A stretch of DNA of 64,000 nt, from assembly GCA_944472135.2 (NCBI GenBank), contig OX235262.1, positions 64,232,887 to 64,296,886 of the forward strand. The letters run 5' to 3'. The stretch's first letter is position 1; each line of letters begins with the position of its first letter. The translations under genes were made by a program, and so were the position numbers. This document shows, piece by piece, positions 33,900 to 45,000 of this stretch. The notes below the pieces were generated by a model. That model was not told the DNA's origin. It did not search any database and was given only the letters and a program-made list of their open reading frames with translations. Origin of the DNA: Trichobilharzia regenti (lineage: Eukaryota > Platyhelminthes > Trematoda > Strigeidida > Schistosomatidae).

Positions 33900-33995
33900 C
33901 TAGGTTTATTCAGCAGCACTCACTTCACCAGGGTTTGAACCCTGAAACTTCACATTACAAGATGAGCTCATTGACCATTCAGCCACTGTAACAGA
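33900..33995 (-). mobile_element. tRNA-like SINE head
   Basis: The minus strand reads 'cagtggctgaatggtcaatg' (A box) and 'agggttcaaaccctgg' (B box) at tRNA-like spacing. It resembles the heads of the inverted SINE pairs at 34620, 38625 and 48120. Confidence 0.55.
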
Positions 33996-34139
33996 GTCAA
34001 ATGGTTGATGAATTTTGACATCTACCAGTTAGCGATATATAGCTCATCCGCCAGGCAGAAGAGCCATTGGTAAGTATCTGTCTTCACACCCACTCTAGTG
34101 GCCCCAACTGGTCATAACTTCCCACCAGAATTACAGGCG

Positions 34140-34615
34140 ACTTCATCCTGTAGTCAGTCATTAGCGAGTACTTGAAATTAATCAAAACTCTGCAAATCTA
34201 CACTTAAAAAAGCCTCATATCTTGTGTATATTCATCATCCAACCATACCTTACTACTTATCAATTATCATTGTAAGAATACTTGAATTAGTCAGTATTGA
34301 TTAATTACATTCCAAACAGTAAATGAATAGTTGACTGTAGTTTTATTATTACATTTAAAAACAGTCATATTTAATAGCAGAGAACCTAAATTATCAATAC
34401 AAACTAGATATGGTCAGAATTTTGGTGAAGGTCTATGTCATAGACTGAAGTCAGCTTGCAAACCGCTGAAAATCATGGAGTACTGGAGATAGACTTTAAC
34501 CTAAGTAAATTTAAGAATACTGGACTTGCACAATATCAGCCACCTAGTATTCCATAGTTTTTACCATTCTTTTATAAAGTATATCACTTAATGAATTCAA
34601 ATGATTGGTTACAGC
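34140..34615. other. No feature recognised
   Basis: AT-rich sequence without a supported exon. Confidence 0.35.
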
Positions 34616-34619
34616 ATAT

Positions 34620-34935
34620 CATCATGAGCTGGCATCGGTTAGAGAACCATTGGACAACCTAAGGGGAACCGGATAACTGTTTCGTCCCCTTTCAAACTCT
34701 CCAGTAGAACTCACCCACAGTGAGGGGATCGAATCCAGGACCTTGTGGTCACAAGGTGAGCTCGTAGACCATTAAGCCACTGGGGCCCAATCCAGTAGCC
34801 AGTGGTCTAGGAGTTCGCCGTGTAAACCGAGAGTACTGGGTTCGTATGCCGGTGGATGCGTACTGTGAGGAGTCTCAAGCCAGGACGAAACAGCTGTCCA
34901 GTACTCCTAGGTTTTTGTGATGGTCCTCTGACTGA
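34620..34935. mobile_element. Head-to-head pair of hammerhead-type SINEs
   Basis: Two inverted tRNA-headed SINE copies meet near 34790: a minus copy (tail 34620, head 34790) and a plus copy (head 34795, tail 34935). Each carries near its outer end a degraded hammerhead-like block; the plus one reads 'gaggagtc...ccaggacgaaacagctgtc'. The minus copy has CTGGAGA where CTGANGA is required, and the plus copy has lost C3. Neither is predicted to cleave. Confidence 0.6.
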
Positions 34936-35219
34936 TGCCAGCTAATGATGATATGCTGTAACCAATCAGTTGAATTCATTCAGTGATCTAATTTATCATT
35001 CTGATTGAATTTTCGGTATACTTTAGATATCACTCAGTTTAATCAGTCAGCAGTCATCATCATCATTTAGAGAATCAATTGACTCAAAAGTTACGGCATC
35101 TTAACCAAAACTTTTCATATATCTGTCAGTAACTACCTTATATATATCAGATAGTATTTATACTTGTTAGAAATCAGATGACCTGTTGGTTAAATTTAAG
35201 GTACCTTTAATGATGCCAA

Positions 35220-35710
35220 TTATTATTATTATTGTATCCTTTAAGGCATCTCCATTTCCTTCGGTTTTCTGCCAACTTTTTCACCCCGCTCCAGCTCTGC
35301 CCACATGCTTTCATCCCCTCTTCACATGACCTCCTCCAACTCACCCTTGCACTGATGACCAACTCGTCGCTTCCCTTTCAGGTTCCACTTGAGCGATGGC
35401 TTGTCTAGTGATGTCACTTGATGGTTTCCTCAGAGTATGGCCAATCAATCTCCATTTCTTCCTGCCTATTTGTTTCACAATTGGTTTCTGGTTGGTTCGC
35501 TCATTGCCATAGATCCCTGTTGCTGATCTTTTCTGGCCATCTGATCTTCAGTATTGAGCAAAGACAGTTGTTGGTGGTCTGTAGTTTGTTTGAGATGCTC
35601 TTTATGACGCGCCAAGTCTCTGATCCGTATAGTAGCACTGACTTCACATTGGAGTTGAAAATCCGGATCTTATTTTCATTTTCATGCTGAGTGCTGTTGA
35701 CCTCCACACA
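35220..35710 (-). pseudogene. RTE-like LINE, 3' end of ORF
   Basis: The minus-strand frame 35501-35707 reads 'VLLYGSETWRVIKSISNKLQ' and 'NNCLCSILKIRWPEKISNRD', the typical end of schistosome RTE-type ORFs ('LYG.ETWR', 'RWP..ISN..LW'). Beyond 35500 the reading continues with shifts into the 'GRR' tail region. An (ATT)n run near 35220 marks the element's 3' end. Confidence 0.8.
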
Positions 35711-35714
35711 GACT

Positions 35715-36199
35715 TAAGAATAATGAAAACATTTTTTGCTTTTCCGATCCTTGGTTTGATATCCTCGTCAGTTCCGCCAATGATGACAATACATGTCTTA
35801 TTTTTTTAATTAGGTAGGCTTTTTGAAAGTAAAAGATGAACATTTTCTAGTAATTTGTAAGCGCACAATTATGCATAGATGGAGAATAAATCCAATGAAC
35901 TTGATGAACATGAACTTACAGGCTTGCTTGAAATCAACAATAGTAACATTAACAATAATAGAAAATGAATAAATTGTCAGAACTTTTTTTATCAGGTCAG
36001 TTTAAACAGCTGCCTGTGTAATAGATGGAAGAGATTAGTAGCTAGCCAACTAACTAACTATACAGTGTCTCTTGTTAACACCATATCCAGTTTCATAGTG
36101 AGCACATCATTTCATACATTGGTCATATGAAATAGAACACGAAATGTATTTAGTTATATTATACTGTTTTATCTTTTATACACTGATGAAAACAATAAA

Positions 36200-36233
<34 letters not shown>

Positions 36234-37675
36234 CTTTAAGTTTTAAAGAAACATAGTTACAATTTAATTTCTGTTAGAAATAAAAGTATACAAAAAGTTT
36301 TTGTTCTACTATAACCTTAAATCTGTTGTATATATGACAGTAACTAATATTACAAAGGAAATAGGCAGTAGTATTTAATACATGAGATTATAGCTCTCAT
36401 GAAGATGATCACCTTGGTGGCTTGTTGACTGAGCACTGACAAATTGTACTTATAATCGTGTGAAGTACTTTTCTGAAGTTAAAATTCTTCATTCACTTGA
36501 TGATACACATCAAATGTAAAAACAGAATAGCTGAACCACTTAGTAAATTAACTATTTAGAGGGACTTATACTTTAATAGATTGGATTCAGTGTAATGACC
36601 GAGGGGGATACGAAAGGTTGAATAGTATTAGGGTGTAAGCTAACAGTGCTCGTGCTACTAGCTTCATACTATACAATACGTGTCTGTGCTGTTTGTATAA
36701 CTTTATTTATCTGCAGGTAATTCCTTTGAATCATGCTACGAAAGATGTTTCACTTTATATTTCAGTTATCATTCTGTTCTTACATACTACTTAAATTTGT
36801 ACTTAAATGCTGTTATCATTACTATACAACAATACTATTACCAGCATTTTAATGGAGGACGCAGAGATTTCTGTTGCAGAATTGTATACCAGACAAAACT
36901 ATACATAAAAATATTTAAAGATGAAGATCTTAAATCGAAACTCCAACCTTCTCATCATTTAATGCCTTCTGTCTTGATTACCAATTTTCTCCGCTTTTCT
37001 TGTTCGGAAGTTTACCCAACTCTCCTCTGTTCAAGATTTTTCCAGATATTAAACTGCATACTACTTAGAAATCTTATCAGCAACACATGCTACAACTACT
37101 ACAACCCCTACTACCAGTAATCTCCAAATAATCGGAATAACATTAAACGTAGACCAATAAATATTGTTCCTATGCTAATCTATCTTTCTAACAATAGACT
37201 GCAAAACATCCAGTTTAGTCTTCTGTTTAGATTTTGGCAAAAACGCAGTTGTCTAAAACAATTATTTTGATTTCATGAAAAATCCCTATTCGAACATTAA
37301 TAGAGAGAAGACCAGTAGTTCAGCGAAAAGTCTGCTTCCGTTGTATTTATTTTCACAACTGTACAATCGTAAATATATATGGTTATTTTGTATGTGTGTA
37401 TACATTAAATCTGTCAAACGAAAATACAATTAGTAAGTTCTTTGGTGGAGTTACGTAATATGAAAAGTGTTCAGAGGGTAGTAACAAAAGTAATGGGTTG
37501 TTACAAGCGATTGCTAAGGAAGCGTTACGCAATAACAAGAATAGTTTGATGAAAGAGTTGTCCTCACGGTGTATATGGAAACAAAATAAAATACGGAATT
37601 ACTTAAGAGTTTTAAAGGAATACAAGAGTTTTAAGTAGTCAGATAAAACAAGCATAAGCTAAGCCAAATCAACAG
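35715..37675. other. No gene recognised; includes (TA)n at 36205-36232
   Basis: The 107-codon plus frame at 36797-37120 is AT-rich (Tyr/Asn/Ile) with no domain or splice-site support. A short TA run lies at 36205-36232. The remainder is featureless AT-rich sequence. Confidence 0.4.
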
Positions 37676-37680
37676 AGTTG

Positions 37681-38034
37681 TTACCATGATAGTGGAAGTA
37701 GTTGCATAATTTTCCTTTGTATGAATAGTTCTGGTTCTTTTAAATGAATGGATAGGGCTTCTGCATTGCGAAGAAGGCAGAAACGTATTGTCTTTGGCAG
37801 CTTGTTCTTCACTTTGTGGATTAATTTGAAGGAGACGTTTGTTGAGATGTAATGACCAGTGATGACGAGATATTCGATTATTGCACTCCTTATACGGCCA
37901 CTACTTTCTTTCTGCAGCCACACTGGATAGTATTCTTTGACCCTTTTTGATAGGGTGCTCGTCAAACAACCGGTGTACCTGGCTGCACAGCAATGGGTGA
38001 ACTGATAAATACACACAGAAGTGGTCAGGTACAA
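37681..38034 (-). pseudogene. Penelope-like element GIY-YIG fragment
   Basis: The frame reads 'SVCIYQFTHCCAARYTGCLT', then 'RVKEYYPVWLQKESSGRIRS' and the C-terminal 'FKLIHKVKNKLPKTIRFCLL' and 'PELFIQRKIMQLLPLSW'. These correspond to the endonuclease and tail of the PLEs at 31225 and 51627, but YIG is changed to YTG and no RT domain precedes it. 5'-truncated remnant. Confidence 0.75.
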
Positions 38035-38194
38035 GATCTTGTCCTTTGAGCTGCTACTGATTTCCTCTGTTCACTAATTACACTGATATCTCTAAAGTAA
38101 ACCTGCTTTTACAAGTAATTATAAAAAAAACAAAATGTATATTCTACAAATTGACTGATAGTCTGAATCACTCTTGTTATTTATAAAATAATTA

Positions 38195-38524
38195 TTGCAT
38201 ATTTCAGTGAAGAAATCATATGTAATAAGTGTCTATTACATAATATTTCACATTCATTTCAAATTACCGCTTTTTGAGAGAATGCTGAAAAGGCATTTAC
38301 AAAAAATAAAGGTCTTCAGTATAGAGAAAAATTCGAAGCGGGCTAACCTGAGTACAAAAGTTCAAAAACAGACATCTATTGTATGTTCAGGCAGAAGCAT
38401 TAGTAAAACCTTCACTGGCTTAGAATTTAGGAATGAAGGAATTTTGTCCCCTTCTTTTTGTCTGAATCTTCAATCGGGTATTTGTGAATCTGTTGTTAGG
38501 GTTGCTATTCGAAGTGGAGACTAG
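38195..38524 (+). CDS. 109-codon ORF, unassigned
   Basis: Its last two thirds have a balanced amino-acid composition ('SIEKNSKRANLSTKVQKQTS', 'FTGLEFRNEGILSPSFCLNL') rather than the Ile/Asn/Lys bias of the surrounding AT-rich DNA. It might be a terminal exon, but I could place neither a partner exon nor a convincing acceptor and recognise no domain. A chance frame remains possible. Confidence 0.2.
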   Translation: MHISVKKSYVISVYYIIFHIHFKLPLFERMLKRHLQKIKVFSIEKNSKRANLSTKVQKQTSIVCSGRSISKTFTGLEFRNEGILSPSFCLNLQSGICESVVRVAIRSGD

Positions 38525-38624
38525 TGACTGTGCATACAGATACCAGGACTCTTGAGTCATGACTAACGCATCTAATCCATAGGGAACAAAATGCTCGACA
38601 AATATTTCAGTTACAGGATGTCAT

Positions 38625-38890
38625 CATCAGCTAACATTGGTTAGAGAACCATTGGAAAACCTGGGAGTACTGGACAGCTGTTTCGTCCTAGTTTGGGACT
38701 CTTCGTCGGTACGCACCCACCGGGGCTCGAACCCAGGACTTTCTGGTTACAAGGCGAGCTCGTAGACCATTGAGCCACTGGGACCCGATCCTGTTGAAGA
38801 GTCCCAAACTAGGACGAAACAGCTGTCTAGTACTCCCAGGTTTTCCAGTGGTTCTTTAACCAATGTCAGCTCATGATTAAATCTTCTAAC
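38625..38890. mobile_element. Head-to-head pair of hammerhead-type SINEs
   Basis: Inverted copies meet near 38785. The minus copy has an A box ('cagtggctcaatggtctac') and B box ('ctgggttcgagcc'). The plus copy lacks the head and starts within the ribozyme region. The outer ribozyme blocks read 'gaagagtcccaaactagg' then 'acgaaacagctgtc', keeping stem II and the loopless palindrome ACAGCTGT of stem III. In both, the position expected to be C3 is changed, so activity is unlikely. Confidence 0.65.
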
Positions 38891-38894
38891 CAAT

Positions 38895-39770
38895 CAATCA
38901 AATCCCTACAAATCAATACTTGAAAACATTTCAGTGTTACCTAGGATTCCATAGCAAGTAATACCCAGGTGTCTATGCAAATGGTCATCTTCAGTCACAT
39001 GATATCATGTATTCTTTTTCTATATGGGTTTTATCAATATATAGCATATATGATTTAGTGTAACCGAGTCAGATATTCAATTCAGTATTGAATAAGGTCA
39101 ACTTTTGTTGGACAGTTAGGTAGCTAAGTTTCTGGATTGGTTATTAACTTACTGTAATTCGAATCTCTACATGGGCAAGAGTTGTCATCACGATGAAAGT
39201 GGCTTCATTTTCATAAACTGCACATATTTAACACCCATTTAATTTGTCTCGAAATTTCTTCTGCGCTCTTGAAAGTTTGAGTTCATTTTACAGGATGAAT
39301 CACAATTATGAAACGATATTCTAAATTAAATCTAGTAGTCGACTAGTCGTAAAATCAAGTGACAATCAACAAACCATGGTAGAATTATGGAAAATGCCAT
39401 TGTATCAGAGGATTCTATCACTTCAGCTATTAAGTGATGTTATATGATTCCAGAAGTAATCTATGTTAGCTGTTACGACACTGATTTTTGTATTGTTTCA
39501 GATTATCTAGAGCATCGTCTGATAAGATAGTCAGTTTCCTAAGACTGTCAAATGGTGGTGAAATTCAACTCTGGAATTAGTTGCAAATGATTGTTTCTAA
39601 CGTGAGAAAAACTTTTTTCTACAGTTATAAAGTTAAATAATTCAACTATGGTAATATCTGTATTAAGTGAGTAAGATACATGATGCATATCCTTGAATTT
39701 TCTGTCTCCGGCAACTTCTTTTCACTTGTACCACATCACTTTTAGATTAAACAAGTTTTGCGCCACATCT
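38895..39770. other. No feature recognised
   Basis: AT-rich sequence without supported exons. Confidence 0.4.
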
Positions 39771-39774
39771 CTGT

Positions 39775-41030
39775 TGATCAGTGTAACAATAATAATAATA
39801 ACAGCTTTATTCCAAACAGTATTTGTGGTACAGGTATGGAATTTTCAGCCTGCATTACAATATATTGCATCTAATTACCTCATAAATTTTATAAGATTTT
39901 GAAACAAAAAGCGACAACCAAAAAAATAGACAAATAAAAAGAAATAAAAAAGAACAGCGTTGCGTTTACATTCTAAACAATGCACCACACGATATGAAAT
40001 ATAAAATTGGTGTGTGATAGAAGATGTGAACAACAGTGTAATAGTAACGAGGAAAGGAAAACAAAAACGAATGGGATTATTTGTTAGAGTGCCACAGTAA
40101 GTTGATCGTGTCATACCTAACGGATTTCTCATCACATAACAGCTGTGCCAGATATGGTATTGTGGAGATTTTGTACTTGGTAGTCCTAGCATATAGCCTC
40201 TTACAGCTGCTTCTAGTTCTACCAGATGAAATGCAAGGAGACAGCTGCGTATAGAGAGGATGCTCGGGGTCTGACAATATAGTATTCACTAGTTTCTTAC
40301 ATGACATTATATGCCTATCCACAATAGTGTTAACCAGTTGGTTTAACGATATCCCACTTGCCCTACTAACGGCTTTTGGTGCCCTTCTCAGCGAAGCAAA
40401 GTCTTTCTTAAGTAGTCCAGGAAAGATTAATGGGGAGCAGTAAAGAGGGATGGGTAGAATATAAGAATTGACAAACTGAGAAAGCAAAGACTGCTTTATG
40501 CCAAAATGCCTAAATTTCCTAACGTAGAACGTTAAACGAAACATCTTTCTAGTAACTAGCAAGATGTGGGAGGACCAGGAAAGATCGGTGGAAAAACTCA
40601 GCCCAAGGTACTTGACATTAGATGTAATTCGACCTCTATGCCGTCAATGATAGTGGGGCCATGTGAGCTAGCTATTTGTTGTAGGTCACGTTTTCGTCTG
40701 AAAGTGAAACAGACCACCTGACATTTAGACGGATTCAGCTTGAGACCGTTTGAAGAGGACCACTGACTAATTTCCCACAGAAAGTTATTTAATTTGGAAC
40801 AATCTGACTGAGAGTTGACAGGCATAGAAACAGAGAGGTCATCAGCATACTTGACAAAAGTGGCTACATCAGAATGGGGCGTCATGTAAGAAAAAAGAAA
40901 ACAGAAAAGGAGAAAGAACAGCATCTTGAGGAACACCAGCTAAAGTAAGTGAGGTAGGGAGGACTTTCCATTGTAGACGGTGTACTGATTCCTATCAGAA
41001 AAATAGGAATGCAGCCATTTATTTGTCCAG
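39775..41030 (-). mobile_element. Jockey/CR1-type LINE, 5'-truncated
   Basis: Minus-strand pieces: 'FVKYADDLSVSMPVNSQSD' (RT motif C, YADD) and 'WSSSNGLKLNPSKCQVVCF' (motif D region) in 40598-40936, then 'LRRAPKAVSRASGI', 'NTIVDRHIMSCKKLVNTILS' and 'EHPLYTQLSPCISSGR' in 40077-40562. The element ends at a (TAA)n-like tail near 39790. A frame change separates the two pieces. Relatives are at 54160-55435 and 50325-50845. Confidence 0.85.
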
Positions 41031-41032
41031 CT

Positions 41033-41362
41033 CTCAGAAGACAAGGGCCAGGCAACAGATCGTTTATTAAGGAAATCAACACGTATTTATATATTTTCAT
41101 GTACATTATTATAGCTTATTCAAGCAAACAAACACAGTCTTCTGATTGGTTGTTTCTCACAGAAAGTTGACCTTGCATCTCTTTATGACTGTTTCTTGAG
41201 TGTCAGGTCATCTGTATGTTAGCTGTATCTGCCTACGCAAAGTCTACTATGATTAGCTGTTGAATCAGTCTTGTTCATATTTTCTCACGGCCAATGTTTG
41301 CGACATAAACATAGACGTAAATTAATGTCTACCAATTGGCTAGCAGCTACCTCTCACCACAT
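41033..41362 (-). repeat. Solo LTR, same family as young Gypsy element
   Basis: 'cagaagacaagggccaggca', 'tctgattggttgtttctc', 'cttgttcatattttctcacg' and the end 'cctctcaccaca' align with 15238-15589 at clearly lower identity. The first few bases differ and no target duplication is seen. It is an older relic of the family. Confidence 0.8.
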
Positions 41363-41369
41363 CAGTACT

Positions 41370-42050
41370 ACCCTACTGTGGTGTGCACTATTGAGGGAGT
41401 CTTCCACAAGAATCTTGAAAAGTGAAACAATGTATTAAGTTACAAACGGGAGAAATGACAATACGTGTGAATGAATCAAGAAAACATGGAATGACAACTA
41501 CAAAAATCCGGATAGAGGAATAACATTCACAGTTTCGATATAGTATTTTAGGATATCCTGTCATCAATGTACAACATTTTGCTACTCAGTACCCCTGTGT
41601 TCTGAATATTTTATTCATTTTTGTTTTGACAAGAATCAAATGTTGTTTAAATAGATGAAATCATAGATGCTGAACATTATTTCGCTTTGTATCACCATAG
41701 TTACACATAATGAATAGCTATGTCAAATTTATCAGGTGTCTCCTATTATTATTATAATTATTAACATTTCTGGTTTTTGTAAAACAGAAAAAGGATTTTT
41801 CTGTATTGTGATTAGTTAATTTGTTGAAAAGAGAAGTGTAAACATTAACTAGTTGTTGTTTTTTTAAGTTGACCTGATAGGCAACACGATTTGTTGATGA
41901 AGAAACAAATTCATGAGTATATTTCTGATTGGTTAAAATTTCAATAAAAAAATTAGTATAAGTATACAAAACGCTCTTCTTTTATACTTGAACAAACTCT
42001 ACTGGTTCAGTCGTCACTTGTTTTTGCGTTTCATAGATATACAGAAGAGG
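41370..42050. other. Upstream region of the secreted-protein gene
   Basis: AT-rich. The 83-codon minus frame at 41718-41969 is rich in Asn/Thr/Phe and has no motif. A promoter for the gene starting at 42062 would lie here, but no element can be singled out. Confidence 0.4.
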
Positions 42051-42061
42051 TGAAAACAATC

Positions 42062-45000
42062 ATGATGATAAAACTTATGCTGACTTTATTATTCTGTTTC
42101 TCTATCACTGCAAATTCAGAATTTGATCCATGTATTACAATAATCATAGGTCTGTCAAATTGTATAAGTAAACCATACAGAGATCGTAAGTTCATGCTTA
42201 TTAAAGTATCTTATAAATATTATAAGAATAATTTGTAGTGCATTTTATTGTCTGTACAAAGTAATCACTGGATTATTATTATTATTGTTCCCTTGGGTAC
42301 CTAGTGGAACATAGGGCTTCAACTGCACGTCTCCACTTGCTTCTGTTTTCCTTCTGCTGTACTTTTCACCTGCATCCATGTTAGTCCATACTGTTTCAAC
42401 TCCTCATCACACGATCTCCTCCGTGTCACCCTTGCACTGACGTCCCACTCGTCTCTTCCCTTTCGCCCTGGTTCCACTCGAGCAATGGCCTGACGCGCGC
42501 GCGATGTCACCCAGCGGTCTCCTCAGCGAGTGTCCAATCCATCTCCACTTTCTCCTGCATATTCGTTGATTGGCGATTGGATCTTCATTTGTTTGCTTGT
42601 TCGCATAGTTTCTTTTTGGTGATTCTTTCTGGCCCGGCAATTTGATCTTCAGTATACAGCGAAGACAGTTGATGATAAAGGTCTGCAAGAGGCTGTTGGA
42701 AATATTCTTTGTAACCCGCCCGCCAGGTTTCTGATCCGTATAGAAGGACTGACATGACGTTTGTATTGAAAATCCTACCGAATTTTGTTGTTGATGCTGA
42801 GTGACGAAGATTTCCAGATTTGTTTCACGTTGATGAATGTGTTTCATTCGCCTAGTTCTAAATGCTTATAGGAAACCAAAAGACTAAGTTTAAAGACTGA
42901 CCATCAATTTAGGTGAAATGATACTTCAGTAAAGCTTATTTTCTTCAGGTAAAAATAAGTAAATAGCAAGTAACGTTGTACTAAAGTACGACTGACTTCT
43001 TGGATCACACGATAAGAAAGTAAACTTCATTGAAATGATTAGAACTATCAGATGGTCATTAATATATATGTAAAACTTGGGCACTGTGGTAGTAAGTAAT
43101 TCCATATTAGTTTATTTTTTGATGTAGTTGTGTTCTCTAAGCTGGATATTTAATTTGCGAAGCTTTCATCGCCCTACTAGACGACATCTTCAGCGCATAC
43201 TTCAATTTGAAGTGCGCTTTTAGATTTCTCCACGAGTTTATTAGTCATCTCTCCTGGTGACCCTAGATGTGATTGGTTGTTCTTGTGTTTTCACACCTTC
43301 TATGTTACTTGTATTGGATCTGATAGTTTCTTTGACTTGAACTCTGACCCCTTGTGTGTGAGATTCCCTTATTATCGATTGATTTTTTTCTATGTCAGCG
43401 TCTCTACTGATTGATGAATCACTGGAATGCCAAGCTTCTAAAAATTCTATAGCATTCTTGTTGTTTCCTCTGTCTAATATTTGAACGCTGGTTGTCCCAG
43501 TAGAATTGATGTCCGTGGTTGTCTGGATGCACTGATATGAGGGAGTGGATATCATGTCTTTTGACGGCTAGCTTGTGTTCGTGGATACGAAGACGAAGGG
43601 GACGTCCACTTTGGTCAATGTAGTGTTTTTCGCAGTTGTTACAATTTATTTTGTAGATGATGTTGGTTTTATCTTCTTTCACTGTTGAGTCTTTTGGTTG
43701 ACATAGAAGTGAGTGAAATGACTTTGTTGGCTTGTGCGTGACATCAATTCCTAAAGGTTTGAAGAGTCTTGCAGTGATTTCGAGATATCCTTTATATATG
43801 GTATGGCGATTTTCTTTGTGCTTTCCTTTGGGGCTTTTGGTTTGATAGGTTGGCTTGGGGATATATGTCTTTTGATGAAATTTCATGGATATTCATTCTT
43901 TTGGAAGACGTCCATGAGATATTTTTCTAAAATTCTCCTTAAGGTGGGAGTGCTGCGATGAGTCCTTGCCCTCTTGAATAAAGTTTATATACAAACACTT
44001 CAAATTGAAGTATGCGCTGAAGATGTCGTCTAGTAGGGCGATGAAAGCTTCGCAAATTAACTATCCAGCTTAGAGAACACAACCACATCAAAACCATCTA
44101 CCTAAGCTACGAATCTTCTCTATCATATCCATATTAGTTTGTTTATTAGATGTATCACACAGTGAAACAGTAATATTTACTGGATGACGTTTCGAACAAA
44201 ATTTATTTTTCATAATCATATCGATTGTCCCTTTTTCTGAATTTTTGATAACTATATCCTTGTTATTCTTAAGATTTTTCAGGGCTTCTATCTCTGGTTC
44301 CGTAAGGTTAGGCTTTCCACATTTTTGTTGTTTTAGTGTAAGTGCACATTGTGCCTGTACTTTGTCAGCCGTTGTTTTGTCTATCCGACTTAGTGCTATT
44401 TCTATTTTAGGGATGACATCCTCAGCTTTCAGCTTGTCTATTGATACATTGAAATTTAATCCCTTTTCTAATACACTTATTTCTGTAGGACTTAATATAT
44501 GTGTTGAGAGATTGATAACCTACTTCGTTTTATCAATAGAGGTTGACTTTGAATTGTTGACTTCATCGTTCTGAGATGAAGATTTCTCCTCTAATAATTT
44601 GTTAAACTTTTGATTTGGTTATTATTTGACTTCTTGAAAGTGCTGATTTTGCATTGCTAGAGGACTATGGTATAAGATAATAATCAACATTGGTAACTAT
44701 TCTCATTAGCTTTTGCTTTAATTGCTCAATTTCACATCTGATATGTTGCAACTTTTTAACGATTCTGTGGATCTCTTCTTTCAGGCATAATTTTTTTAGG
44801 CTTTCTATTCTGTTTCTAACTGTCGTCGGAACTGCAGCTCGTAGACGTAGATATGTAGGAATGATTTCATTTTTTAAGCATCGAATGTTGAAAATACAAT
44901 GATTTTCATATCTTCCTTCAATTTGTGAAAGTCGAGTGAGTTTATTGATAAGTCCTCGTACAGAAAGACCATAAGTCATATTAATATATGTGTAAAACTT

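Larger units (their letters stand above)
43130..44090 (-). mobile_element. Penelope-like fragment bounded by inverted hammerheads
   Basis: About 80 bp at 43135-43215 recurs in reverse complement at 43998-44075, each copy containing the same hammerhead motif. Inside, on the minus strand, is the GIY-YIG part of a PLE (43419-43886). It carries no RT. The whole lies within the long intron of the secreted-protein gene. Confidence 0.75.

Noticed and set aside
34790..34935. Active hammerhead in this SINE pair
   Set aside because: The position equivalent to C3 is not C and the CTGANGA core is broken; the same holds for 34650-34720, 38650-38700, 38785-38840 and 48330-48370.
36797..37120. 107-codon plus-strand frame as a gene
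   Set aside because: Composition simply follows AT-rich DNA (Tyr, Asn, Ile, Leu). It has no domain, and no splice sites or repeat partner support it.
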